Assembly (NCBI RefSeq): GCF_003841485.1
Contig: NZ_REFY01000004.1
Coordinates: forward strand, 1-64,000
Length of the DNA stretch: 64,000 nt
Source: Natrarchaeobius halalkaliphilus
Lineage (GTDB): Archaea; Halobacteriota; Halobacteria; Halobacteriales; Natrialbaceae
Direction: 5' to 3'
Part shown: piece after piece, positions 24,875-33,800 of the stretch
Position numbering within the stretch: the stretch's first letter is position 1
Layout of the letters: each line of letters opens with the position of its first letter
The notes under the pieces: generated by a model
What the model was told of the DNA's origin: nothing
Database searches by the model: none
What the model saw: the letters and a program-made list of their open reading frames with translations, nothing else
Program-made: the position numbers and the translations under genes

Positions 24875-25876
24875 CTACGATCCGGGCCGGGGTGCCGCCT
24901 TCTGGAGAGCGGTTTCAGCGATGTTCCCGCCGTAATCTGCGCTCCGAGAGAGCGAGTCGACGATCAGCCCGAGCGATTGGGCCTGAACGGGCTCCAGGTC
25001 GCGAAGCATGTCGTCGATCGTGCGGGTGTGTTCGTCGATCTCGAGGACGGCCTCGCGGGCCGCGTGGCCCAGTCGGATCGCCTCGTCGCTTTCGTCTGCG
25101 AACAGCGCGTCCATCGCCTTCTCGAGGACGTCGCCCGCATCAGTTCGAAGCGCCGCGAGCGCCTCAGCGACCGATTCCGGAATCTCCTCGAGTTTGAGCG
25201 CGAGGTTGCTGATCTTTGCGGCGTGGTCGGCGACGCGCTCTAGCTGACGGGCGCTCGAGTGATAGTCGAAACAGTCCTCGCGGGGAACGCCGAGCTCTTC
25301 GGCTGCTCGGGGCGAACGAAGCGTGGCCCGGAAAATGCGCGAGACGACCAGCCAGAGCCGATCGACGTCGTCGTCGCGCTCGATGACGTCGTGAGCGATG
25401 TCGTCGTCGTTCTCGATCAGGGCTGTGATGGCGTCGTCGAGCATCGAGATCGCGATCAACCGCATTCTGGAAACGGCGTTGACGATGGACAGCTCCGAGG
25501 AGTCGAGCAGGTCCTGGATAACGACGCTCCCGCTCGTCTCCTCTAGAACTTCGACGCCGACGAGACTCTGGGTTGCATCCCTGATCGCCCGGCGTTGATC
25601 GGTCGTGATCCGGCCCGCCTCGAGGCGGATGATGTCGAAGCCGCTTACGTACATCGTCATCACGGCTCGAGTGAGCCGTTCGCCCTCGAGATCGGAGACG
25701 TCGAGCGTCCCCTGTTGTCGTTGCGTGTCGCTCTGAGGGGTCAACAACAGAGAGTCGTCTTCGGGATAGCATTCGACGGTCGTTCCGGCACTCACGTCGT
25801 TGTCGGTCGCCCACTCTTTGGGAAGCGAGACGGTGTACGTCGATCCGCCCGTCACCTGCACCTTGCGCGTCTCCAT
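24875..25876 (-). CDS. AbrB-PhoU domain phosphate-signalling regulator
   Basis: The 333-aa protein begins with a SpoVT/AbrB-like DNA-binding domain (METRKVQVTGGSTYTVSLPK, residues 1-20, to about 55) joined to two PhoU-like three-helix repeats (about 110-215 and 225-325, with SSARQLERVADHAAKISNL and SRSADYGGNIAETAL carrying the E/D-rich metal motifs). PhoU domains damp phosphate uptake and signal phosphate status; AbrB fusions are the archaeal regulator form. It is divergent from pstS with 206 bp of A+T-rich promoter between, so control of the pst operon is the natural guess. A TATA-like ATATTTAT at 25901-25908 fits a leaderless start at 25876. Confidence 0.88.
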   Translation of the reverse strand: METRKVQVTGGSTYTVSLPKEWATDNDVSAGTTVECYPEDDSLLLTPQSDTQRQQGTLDVSDLEGERLTRAVMTMYVSGFDIIRLEAGRITTDQRRAIRDATQSLVGVEVLEETSGSVVIQDLLDSSELSIVNAVSRMRLIAISMLDDAITALIENDDDIAHDVIERDDDVDRLWLVVSRIFRATLRSPRAAEELGVPREDCFDYHSSARQLERVADHAAKISNLALKLEEIPESVAEALAALRTDAGDVLEKAMDALFADESDEAIRLGHAAREAVLEIDEHTRTIDDMLRDLEPVQAQSLGLIVDSLSRSADYGGNIAETALQKAAPRPGS

Positions 25877-25900
25877 AGGTTGGAGTTGGGCTATGGAGAC

Positions 25901-25908
25901 ATAAATAT
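25901..25908 (-). promoter_or_regulatory. TATA-like box for the AbrB-PhoU regulator
   Basis: The minus strand reads ATATTTAT about 27 nt before the start codon at 25876, which predicts a transcript starting at the ATG. Confidence 0.5.
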
Positions 25909-26020
25909 GGCTTCCGCTATGTATCCAGTCCCGATCGTGTATATCGAACCGGGTTCGGTCGACCGTCGTGCAAATATCACTCCGAGATCACGGGAGAGAA
26001 CCCACGACAACGGTTGACTC

Positions 26021-26057
26021 ATATAGATATATATAGCGATCATAGTAGGTTATTTAG
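26021..26057 (+). promoter_or_regulatory. pstS promoter region with TATA cluster
   Basis: A run of alternating A/T (ATATAGATATATATAG, 26021-26036) is followed by GTTATTTAG at 26049-26057, the latter about 28 nt before the pstS ATG at 26083. The nearer element is the likely TATA box of a leaderless pst message. The farther run could be a second promoter element or the binding site of a phosphate regulator. Confidence 0.5.
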
Positions 26058-26082
26058 ATGGAATCTCGCCACTGTTCTGGTG

Positions 26083-27129
26083 ATGCCAACCGAGCCGATA
26101 GCTGATCGAGCCGTCGACCGCTCGCGTCGGCGCGTTCTCCTCGGTGCGGCCGGAGCGACGCTCGCCGGGCTCGCCGGCTGTATCGCTCGTGGATACGAGA
26201 GCGATCTCGAAGGCGAGATCCGGATGGACGGAAGCAACACCGTGTTGCCTCACGGCGCGGTCGTCTCCGAGGAGTTCCAGTGGCGGAACAACCGCGTTCA
26301 GATCCCGGTTCGTGGCTCCGGAACCGGCGCGGGATTCCAGCGGTTTTGTGACGGCGAAACCCACGTCCAGAACGCGAGCCGTCCGATCTTCGACGACGGA
26401 GGAGAGGACGAGGGCGCGCTCTGTACGGCAAACGGAATCGAGTACGTCGAACTCGAGACGGCACTGGACGGGCTCGCCGTTTTCGTTCACCCCGACAACG
26501 ACTGGTGTGACTGTCTCACCGTCGACGAGCTCGCACGGATCTGGGAGACCGGCTCCGACGTCGAGAGGTGGAGCGGCGTTCGCGAGGGGTGGCCCGACGA
26601 AGAGATCGAACTCTACGGGCGCGATCCGGCCTCCGGGACGTTCGATTACTTCACCGAGAATATCACCGGCGAGGTCGGGAACATCCGATCGGATTACTCC
26701 GCGAGCGCGGATACGAACGTCATCGTTCGAGGCGTCCGAGGTAGTCAGTACGCCCTCGGATTCGGCGGGGCGGGCTACTACTACGAGAACGAAGACGAAC
26801 TCGAACTCGTCGGCGTGGACAACGGCGAGGGCTGTATCGAGCCGACGAAAGCGACGATCGAAAGCGGCGACTACGAGCCGCTGACTCGTCCCCTGTACAC
26901 CTATTTCCGGGCCGACGCACTGGCACGAGAAGAGGTTCGTTCGTTTGCCCGGTTTTACTTCGAGGAGATCGACGGCGAGGCGACCGAAGCCGACATCGTC
27001 GAGCCGGGAGAGAGCCTCACCTGGACGCAGTGGGCCGCTCGTCGGGTCGGCTACTACGCGATCCCCGACGACCAGATCGACGATCGACGAGAAACACTCG
27101 CCGGCGCAATCGCGGAGGTGACAGAATGA
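26083..27129 (+). CDS. pstS: phosphate-binding lipoprotein of the Pst transporter
   Basis: The 348-aa protein has a twin-arginine lipoprotein signal: SRRRVLLGAAGATLAGLAGC, so the mature protein would be lipid-anchored at Cys34 or nearby on the cell surface. The phosphate-binding fold follows: IRMDGSNTVLPHG, VPVRGSGTGAGFQRF-like segment (PVRGSGTGAGFQRF), then ELYGRDPASGTFDYFTE, the signature loop of PstS/SphX proteins. It delivers phosphate to PstC/PstA. An in-frame upstream GTG at 26014 falls inside the promoter, so ATG 26083 is preferred. The gene ends with an ATGA overlap onto pstC (27126-27129). Confidence 0.93.
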   Translation: MPTEPIADRAVDRSRRRVLLGAAGATLAGLAGCIARGYESDLEGEIRMDGSNTVLPHGAVVSEEFQWRNNRVQIPVRGSGTGAGFQRFCDGETHVQNASRPIFDDGGEDEGALCTANGIEYVELETALDGLAVFVHPDNDWCDCLTVDELARIWETGSDVERWSGVREGWPDEEIELYGRDPASGTFDYFTENITGEVGNIRSDYSASADTNVIVRGVRGSQYALGFGGAGYYYENEDELELVGVDNGEGCIEPTKATIESGDYEPLTRPLYTYFRADALAREEVRSFARFYFEEIDGEATEADIVEPGESLTWTQWAARRVGYYAIPDDQIDDRRETLAGAIAEVTE

Positions 27130-28055
27130 GCCAGGCCGACACGACGACGGCCATCACGACGGGCGGCCCGGGTGGGATCGACGACCGCAAAAACGCCGCG
27201 ATCCGGTACGTGTTCTTTTCGTGTGCGTTCGTCACCGTTCTGACGACGCTCGGCATTATCCTCGTCCTCGTCCAGGGATCTCTCGAGTTCTTCCAGCACG
27301 TCTCGATCGTCGAATATCTGACCGGAACCGAGTGGTCGCCGGTTATTCGCCCCCACAGCTACGGCGTGTTACCCCTGATCTGGGGAACTCTGGTCGTGAC
27401 GGTCGGATCGGCACTCGTCGCGATCCCCGTCGGAACGGCGACTGCGATCTACCTGAGCGAGTACGCCAGTCCCCGGTTCCGGAAGATCGTCAAACCGACA
27501 CTCGAGATCCTCGCCGGGATCCCGACGATCGTGTACGGCTTTTTCGCCCTCTCGTTTATCACGCCACTGCTCCAGCAGCTTTTTCCCCGAACGGGAACGT
27601 TCAACGCGGTTGCGGGGGCGCTCGTCGTCGGAATCATGATCATCCCGATGGTCTCGAGTCTGAGCGAGGACGCGATGTCGGCCGTTCCGGACGATCTCCG
27701 GAACGCGGCCTACGGACTCGGTGCGACGAAGTTCGAGGTCTCGACGGGCGTCGTCGTTCCAGCGTCGCTCTCGGGCGTTATCGCCTCGTACATCCTCGCG
27801 CTCTCGCGGGCGATCGGAGAGACGATGGCGGTCACGCTCGCGGTCGGAATGCATCCGCAGATCTCGTTCGATCCGCTCGAGCCGATGCAGACGATGACCG
27901 CGTACATGGTCCAGATCGGTATCAGTGACGTCTCCATCGGCTCGATCGGCTACCAGAGTCTGTTCGCGGTCGGATTAACGCTGTTCGCGATGACGCTCTC
28001 GATGAATCTGATCAGCCTCTGGATCAAGTCGCGGTACAGAGAGGAGTACCAATGA
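27126..28055 (+). CDS. pstC: phosphate ABC transporter permease PstC
   Basis: The 309-aa inner-membrane permease has a first span at [20 protein letters not shown], then five more hydrophobic segments. The ABC permease domain includes [20 protein letters not shown], the region [16 protein letters not shown] that lines the path, and the ATPase-coupling EAA loop [17 protein letters not shown]. It starts inside the pstS stop and overlaps pstA by ATGA at 28052-28055, so the three genes are translated as a coupled unit. The matching ATPase (PstB) would dock on the EAA loop but is not encoded nearby. Confidence 0.93.
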   Translation: MSQADTTTAITTGGPGGIDDRKNAAIRYVFFSCAFVTVLTTLGIILVLVQGSLEFFQHVSIVEYLTGTEWSPVIRPHSYGVLPLIWGTLVVTVGSALVAIPVGTATAIYLSEYASPRFRKIVKPTLEILAGIPTIVYGFFALSFITPLLQQLFPRTGTFNAVAGALVVGIMIIPMVSSLSEDAMSAVPDDLRNAAYGLGATKFEVSTGVVVPASLSGVIASYILALSRAIGETMAVTLAVGMHPQISFDPLEPMQTMTAYMVQIGISDVSIGSIGYQSLFAVGLTLFAMTLSMNLISLWIKSRYREEYQ

Positions 28056-28954
28056 GCGCGCAGAACCCGTTCGCCGACGGAACGCGCGAGATCGAGCGAA
28101 AGCGGTTGATCGGTCGCGTCTTCGTCGCGGTCTGTCTCGCCTCGACGCTCGTCGGAATCGTCGCGCTCGTCGCCCTGCTCGCGGACGTCCTCTCCGAGTC
28201 CTGGGGCTGGGTGACCTGGGAGTTTCTGACGTACCCGCCGTCGCAGGTGATCGAGAACTTCCTGCCCGACGGTCGCGGTGCCGGGATCTACCCCGCACTC
28301 GTCGGATCGATCTTCCTCATCGCGCTGACGGCCGTCTTCACCGTCTTTCTCGGCGTCGGCGCAGCGGTCTATCTCGAGGAGTACGCAGCCGATAGCCGGC
28401 TGTCTTCGTTCATCGAAGCGAACATCGCCAACCTCGCGGGCGTTCCGTCGATCGTGTACGGACTGCTCGGACTGGCGATCTTCGTGCGAGCGGCGCAGCT
28501 CGGCTCGAGCCTCATCGCCGGCGCACTGACGCTTACGCTGTTGATTCTGCCGATCGTGATCGTCTCGACGCAGGAGTCGCTTCGGGCGGTTCCCGACTCC
28601 CAGCGCCGTGCCGCCTACGGCGTCGGCGCGACGCAGTGGCAGGTCATCCGCGACGTTGTCTTGCCCCGGGCGCTGCCGGGAATCATGACCGGGACCATCC
28701 TCTCGCTCTCGCGAGCGATCGGTGAGACGGCTCCCATCCTCATGGTCGGTGCTGCCACGTCGCTGTTCGTCGCTCCCGACGGATTGACGAGTCCCTTCAG
28801 CGCGATGCCGATGATGATCTTCGAGTGGGCTTCGCTACCCGAACCGGAGTTTCAACACGTCGCGGCCGCGGGAATCGTCGTCCTGTTGACGATCCTGTTG
28901 CTGATGAACGCCGTTGCGATCCTCATCAGAAATCGGTACGACCCTCGGTCGTAA
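28052..28954 (+). CDS. pstA: phosphate ABC transporter permease PstA
   Basis: The 300-aa permease pairs with PstC to form the phosphate channel. It has six predicted spans, beginning [20 protein letters not shown], and the PstA-typical [20 protein letters not shown] followed by the coupling loop [18 protein letters not shown] and [16 protein letters not shown]. It ends near RNRYDPRS. Downstream, instead of pstB and phoU, there is a 110-bp gap with its own TATA-like element and then a sensor kinase. The cluster therefore lacks the ATPase. Confidence 0.93.
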   Translation: MSAQNPFADGTREIERKRLIGRVFVAVCLASTLVGIVALVALLADVLSESWGWVTWEFLTYPPSQVIENFLPDGRGAGIYPALVGSIFLIALTAVFTVFLGVGAAVYLEEYAADSRLSSFIEANIANLAGVPSIVYGLLGLAIFVRAAQLGSSLIAGALTLTLLILPIVIVSTQESLRAVPDSQRRAAYGVGATQWQVIRDVVLPRALPGIMTGTILSLSRAIGETAPILMVGAATSLFVAPDGLTSPFSAMPMMIFEWASLPEPEFQHVAAAGIVVLLTILLLMNAVAILIRNRYDPRS

Positions 28955-29038
28955 CCGGAGTCCGTCCGTTCCGAGGTCCATCGGATCGCCCTCACACTCT
29001 CTCGCCCATCTGGCAGCCATAAATATAAAGTCACCATG

Positions 29039-29056
29039 ATATGTAATGCAACATAT
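29039..29056. promoter_or_regulatory. inverted repeat before the sensor kinase gene
   Basis: ATATGT and ACATAT, separated by AATGCA, form a 6-bp inverted repeat that ends 8 nt before the kinase ATG. A TATA-like ATAAATATAA lies at about 29019-29028. Together they look like an independent, possibly repressed promoter for the kinase gene. Confidence 0.4.
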
Positions 29057-29064
29057 TCTCCAGA

Positions 29065-30738
29065 ATGAAGCTCACGTATCGGTTCGGCTTCGTCTTTCTT
29101 CTCGTCGTCTTCGTCACTGTCGCGGGTCTCGTCGTGACGTTCGACGCACACCGATCCGACGTGGTGGACGGTGCCGATCGATCGCTTTCGGAGCGGGCCG
29201 ACCGATCCGCGTCGACGCTCGACGACCGGATACGAGAACACCAACGAACGGTCGCATTCGCCGCATCGAATCCCAACCTCGCCGCACACGGAACCGATCG
29301 ACAGGCGGATACGCTCGAGCAATTCGTCGAACTGTCGGCGTTCGATGGGGCGAGTATCGTCGACGAGACGGGACAGATCAGGGCGATCGAGTCCACGGCA
29401 GCGGACGATCCGTCGGACGTCACCGGATCGGATCTGAGCGACAGGCAGTACGTGGCTTCGGCTCTCGCGGGTGAAACGTCCGTCAGCGATCCGGTTTCCG
29501 CCGAAACGGGAGCCGAAATCGTCGTCATCAGCGCGCCGATCCGGGACGGGGATGACGTCGTCGGTTCGCTCAACGGCGCGTACTATATAGAGGACGCGGC
29601 GCCGTTCGATTCGCTCGTAACCGACGAACGGTCCGCGGTGACGGTCGAAACGAACGAGGAAACGGTGTTTACCGACGCGGACCGACTCGAGGACCCGATC
29701 GATGAACGCGCCGAACTCGAGACGGTCGACTGGACCGTCGTCGTTCACCGCGAACGGTCGGTCGTGACGTCGCCGGTCGATCGGCTCGTAGAGAGCTACG
29801 TGCTTCTCGCGGTGGCGCTGCTCGGGTCCGTTTTCGTCTTCGGCATCTGGATGTATCGCTCGAACGTCACGCGGATCGGTCGATTCCGAAAACGCATTCG
29901 GGCGATCGAACGCCGCGAGTACGGTTCCGATACCCCGATCGGAGGTCACGCGGAGTGGCAACGAATCGACGACGCACTCGACGGGTTGGCCGATTCGCTC
30001 GCTCGTCGCGAACAGATGCTGTTCGTTCTGAACCGCATTTTGCGCCACAACCTTCGGAACACGCTCACCGTCGTCACCGGTCGAGCGGACGAACTCGAGT
30101 CGACGCTCGAGGGTGAGGACCGCGAGGCCGCCGCGGAGATCGCTACGGCGGCGCGGGAACTGCTCGACGACGCAGAACGCGCCAGAATGACGGAGGCGTT
30201 GGTCGATCCGGTCGACACGCAGGAGTGTCGGGCCGACGTCGCGACTATGGTCCGGGATCGAGTCGATCGGTTGGTTCGAACCGGTGAATCGGAACGGAAC
30301 GACAGTCGCTCGATCTCCGTCTTCGGACCACAGCGGGCGATCGCAGCCTGTGGAACCGAGGTGTCGATCGCGATCGACGAACTGCTCGAAAACGCGGTCG
30401 AACACGCCGGACCGGAGCCGTCGGTGGCCGTCGAAATCGTCTCGACCTCCGACCGGGTTCGGATCCGAATCGAAGACGACGGTCCCGGCATTCCAGCGGA
30501 CGATGTGGCCGTTATCACGGGCAAGCGTGAGCTATCCCAGGTCAATCACACCGGCGGAATCGGGCTGTGGCTGGTCGACTGGATCGTCAGTCGATACGAC
30601 GGCCGGCTTCTGATTCCCGCGTCCGGAACGACCGCCGCTGACGACGAGGAGCTTCCGGAATCTGACGAGAGCGAGGGCGGCGGAACGGTCGTTCTCGAGT
30701 TGCCGCGACCGCCCGCAGAAACGAGTGCGGATCGGTAA
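29065..30738 (+). CDS. membrane sensor histidine kinase with extracytoplasmic Cache-like domain
   Basis: The 557-aa kinase has one span at residues 7-26 (FGFVFLLVVFVTVAGLVVTF), an external domain to about 240 with the Cache-like run DLSDRQYVASALAGETSVSD and SAPIRDGDDVVGSLNG, a second span (SYVLLAVALLGSVFVFGIWM, about 250-269), a HAMP-like linker, an H-box NRILRHNLRNTLTVV (phospho-His at about 330) and a HATPase domain with DELLENAVEHAG and DDGPGIP, ending TGGIGLWLVDWIV. No receiver domain and no response regulator gene is adjacent. It lies after pstA, but with its own promoter-like element, so a link to phosphate sensing is only suggested by position. Confidence 0.9.
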   Translation: MKLTYRFGFVFLLVVFVTVAGLVVTFDAHRSDVVDGADRSLSERADRSASTLDDRIREHQRTVAFAASNPNLAAHGTDRQADTLEQFVELSAFDGASIVDETGQIRAIESTAADDPSDVTGSDLSDRQYVASALAGETSVSDPVSAETGAEIVVISAPIRDGDDVVGSLNGAYYIEDAAPFDSLVTDERSAVTVETNEETVFTDADRLEDPIDERAELETVDWTVVVHRERSVVTSPVDRLVESYVLLAVALLGSVFVFGIWMYRSNVTRIGRFRKRIRAIERREYGSDTPIGGHAEWQRIDDALDGLADSLARREQMLFVLNRILRHNLRNTLTVVTGRADELESTLEGEDREAAAEIATAARELLDDAERARMTEALVDPVDTQECRADVATMVRDRVDRLVRTGESERNDSRSISVFGPQRAIAACGTEVSIAIDELLENAVEHAGPEPSVAVEIVSTSDRVRIRIEDDGPGIPADDVAVITGKRELSQVNHTGGIGLWLVDWIVSRYDGRLLIPASGTTAADDEELPESDESEGGGTVVLELPRPPAETSADR

Positions 30739-30806
30739 TCGGGGGTTTGCCGGAAGTGTCCGCGATCGGGTCCGTTCTCGGAGACGCCGTCGATCGAGGC
30801 GGCGCG

Positions 30807-33800
30807 TTAGTCGTCGCTCGTCGCGTAGCCGGTCGATCCGGTTTCGAGGTCGGTCGTCGGCGTCTCCGGGAGTTCGTTCCTGACGTCGTCCGAGCCCTCC
30901 TCGGTGATCGCCTCGTGGTAGGCTTCGGGCATGACCTTTACGAACGAATCGAGTGCGCCCTCCCAATTGTCGAGGAGTTCCCGTCCGCGTTCGGAGTCGG
31001 TGTACGCGACGTGGTTTTCGACGAGCCGACGGAGGATCCGTTCGTCTTTTTCCTCGAGGTCGCGGTGAATCGAGACCATCTCCGTGTTCGCCCGCGCGTC
31101 GAACTCGTCGTCCGGATCGGAGACGTAAGCGACGCCGCCGGACATTCCGGCCGCGAAGTTCGTTCCCGTCTCACCTAACACGGCGACGACGCCGCCGGTC
31201 ATGTACTCACAGCCGTGGTCTCCGACGCCTTCGACGACCGCTTTCGCGCCGGAGTTTCGGACGGCGAATCGTTCGCCTGCGACGCCGTTGACGTACAGCT
31301 GTCCGTCGGTCGCGCCGTAGAGCGCGACGTTTCCGATCGCGACGTTCTCGGCCGGATCGTAGCTGGCGTTCTCGGGGGTCCGTATCGTCACTTTCCCGCC
31401 GGAGAGCCCCTTGCCGACGTAATCGTTCGCGCTGCCGTCGACGTGCATCGAGACGCCGCTCGCCAGGAACGCGCCGAAGCTCTGTCCGGCCGTCCCCTCG
31501 AGATCGACGGTGATCGTGTCCTCGGGGAGGCCGACCTCGCCGTAGCGGTCGGTAATCCGGTTCGAGAGCATCGCGCCGACGGTCCGGTCGACGTTGGTCA
31601 CGTCGCCCGAGAGGACGACGGGGGTCCCGTTCTCGATGGCGTCGGCGGCGTCCTCGATGAACGTCCGGTCGAGTTGCTCCTCGAGTTCGTGGTCCTGTTC
31701 GCGGACCTTCCGGCGGACGTCGCCGCCGGGATCTGCGAGCACCGCCGAGAGGTCGACGCTGCGAGCTTTCGGGTGGTCGACGTCGTCGCGCTGGCTCAAA
31801 ACCTCGACGTGACCGATCATCTCGTCGATCGTCTCGAACCCGAGGTCGGCCATGATCTCGCGGAGCTCCTGGGCGATGAACGTCATGTAGTTGATGACGT
31901 GTTCGGGCTCGCCGGGGAACCGCTTGCGGAGGTCCTCGCGCTGGGTAGCGACGCCGACCGGACAGGTGTTCTTGTGACACTGTCGGGCCATCACGCAGCC
32001 GCTGGTGACGAGGCTCGCGGTCCCGAAGATGTACTCTTCGGCACCCAGCAGGGCGGCGACGGCGACGTCGCGTCCGGTTTTCATGCCGCCGTCGGCGGAG
32101 ATTCGGATCCGGTCTCGAAGACCGGTTTGACGGAGCATCTGGTTGGCTTCCGCCAGTCCGAGTTCCCAGGGGAGGCCGGCGTTCTTGATCGACGTCCGCG
32201 GCGACGCGCCGGTTCCGCCGGAGTGACCCGAGATGTGAACGACGTCGGCGTTGGCCTTCGCCACGCCCGCCGCGACCGTGCCGATACCGGCCTCGCTCAC
32301 GAGCTTGACGTTGATGTCCGCCCCCTCGTTGGCCGCCTTGAGGTCGAAGATCAGCTGTTTCAGGTCCTCGATCGAGTAGATGTCGTGGAGCGGCGGCGGG
32401 GAGATGAGGCCGACTCCCGGCGTCGACTTCCGGACGTGGGCGATCATCTCGTTGACCTTCTCGCCGGGGAGATGACCGCCCTCGCCCGGCTTCGAACCCT
32501 GTGCCATCTTGATCTGGAGTTCGTCCGCACTCGAGAGGTACGTCGAGGTGACGCCGAACCGGCCCGAGGCGACCTGCTTTACGTTACACTCCCGTTCGGT
32601 CCCGAATCGTTCGGGCGGCTCGCCGCCCTCGCCGGAGTTCGACTTGCCGCCGATGCGGTTCATCGCGATCGAGTTGTTCTCGTGGGCTTCCGGCGAGAGC
32701 GAGCCGAGGCTCATCGCGGCCGTCGAGAACCGCTCGACGATCTCCTCGACGGGTTCGACGTCCTCGAGCGGGACGGGATCCCGGCTCGAATCGAACTCGA
32801 GGAGCCCCCGGAGCGTCTGGAGATTCTGGTTCTGGTCGTTGATCAGTTCGGCAAACTCGCCGTAGCGCTCGTAGTCGTTCGAGCGGACGGCCTGTTGGAG
32901 CGTTCCGACCGTCTCCGGGTTCCACTGATGGTGGATCCCGTTGGTCCGGTGTTCGAACTCGCCGTGGCGCTCCAGGTCGGTCTCCACGCCGAAGGCGCTC
33001 TCGTGGCGCTCCCGGACGTCCGCTTCGATTTCGGAGAGACCGATGCCTTCGGTGCGGTTTTCGGTTCCGTCGAAGTACTCGGAGACGAGATCGGAGTCGA
33101 GGCCGACGGCCTCGAATATCTGGGCACCCTGGTAGCTCTCGACCGTCGAGATCCCCATCTTGGCCATGACTTTCAACAGGCCGTCCTCGACGGCACCGAC
33201 GTAGGCGTCGATGGCGACCTCGGTGTCGGCACCGTCCGGACCCGCCGTGAGGTCGTCGATCGTCCGGTAGGCGAGGTAGGGGTTGATCGCGCCGGCACCG
33301 TAGCCGACGAGCGTCGCGAAGTGGTGGACCGTCCGCGGGTCGGCGGACTCGACGACGAGGCCGACGTGATTGCGAAGGCCGTTGCGAACGAGGTGGTGGT
33401 GGACGCCCCCCGTCGCGAGCAGGCTCGGGATCGCCACGCGGTCGGCGTCGACGCCGCGGTCCGAGAGGACGATCACGTCGTGTCCCTCCTCGATCGCCGC
33501 GACGACGTCCTCGCGGACGCGGTCGATCGCCGCCTCGAGCGCCGTGCCGAGTTCGTCGTCCGGCTCGTAGGTGGTGTCGATCGTCGCGGCGGTGATCCCG
33601 TTGGTCGAACACTCCCGTATCGAATCGAGTTCGGCGTCGGTCAGGATCGGAGAGTCGAGGACGAGTTGGCGGGCGTGTTCGGGCGACTCCGCGAGGAGGT
33701 TGCGCTGGTAGCCCAGTCGGCTCTCCATCGAGGTCACTCGCTCTTCGCGGATGTAATCGAGCGGCGGGTTCGTCACCTGTGCGAACAGCTGCTTGAAGTA

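Noticed and set aside
30270-30290. GGTTCGAACC-like sequence that resembles a tRNA T-loop
   Set aside because: It lies inside the sensor-kinase coding region and no cloverleaf can be drawn around it.
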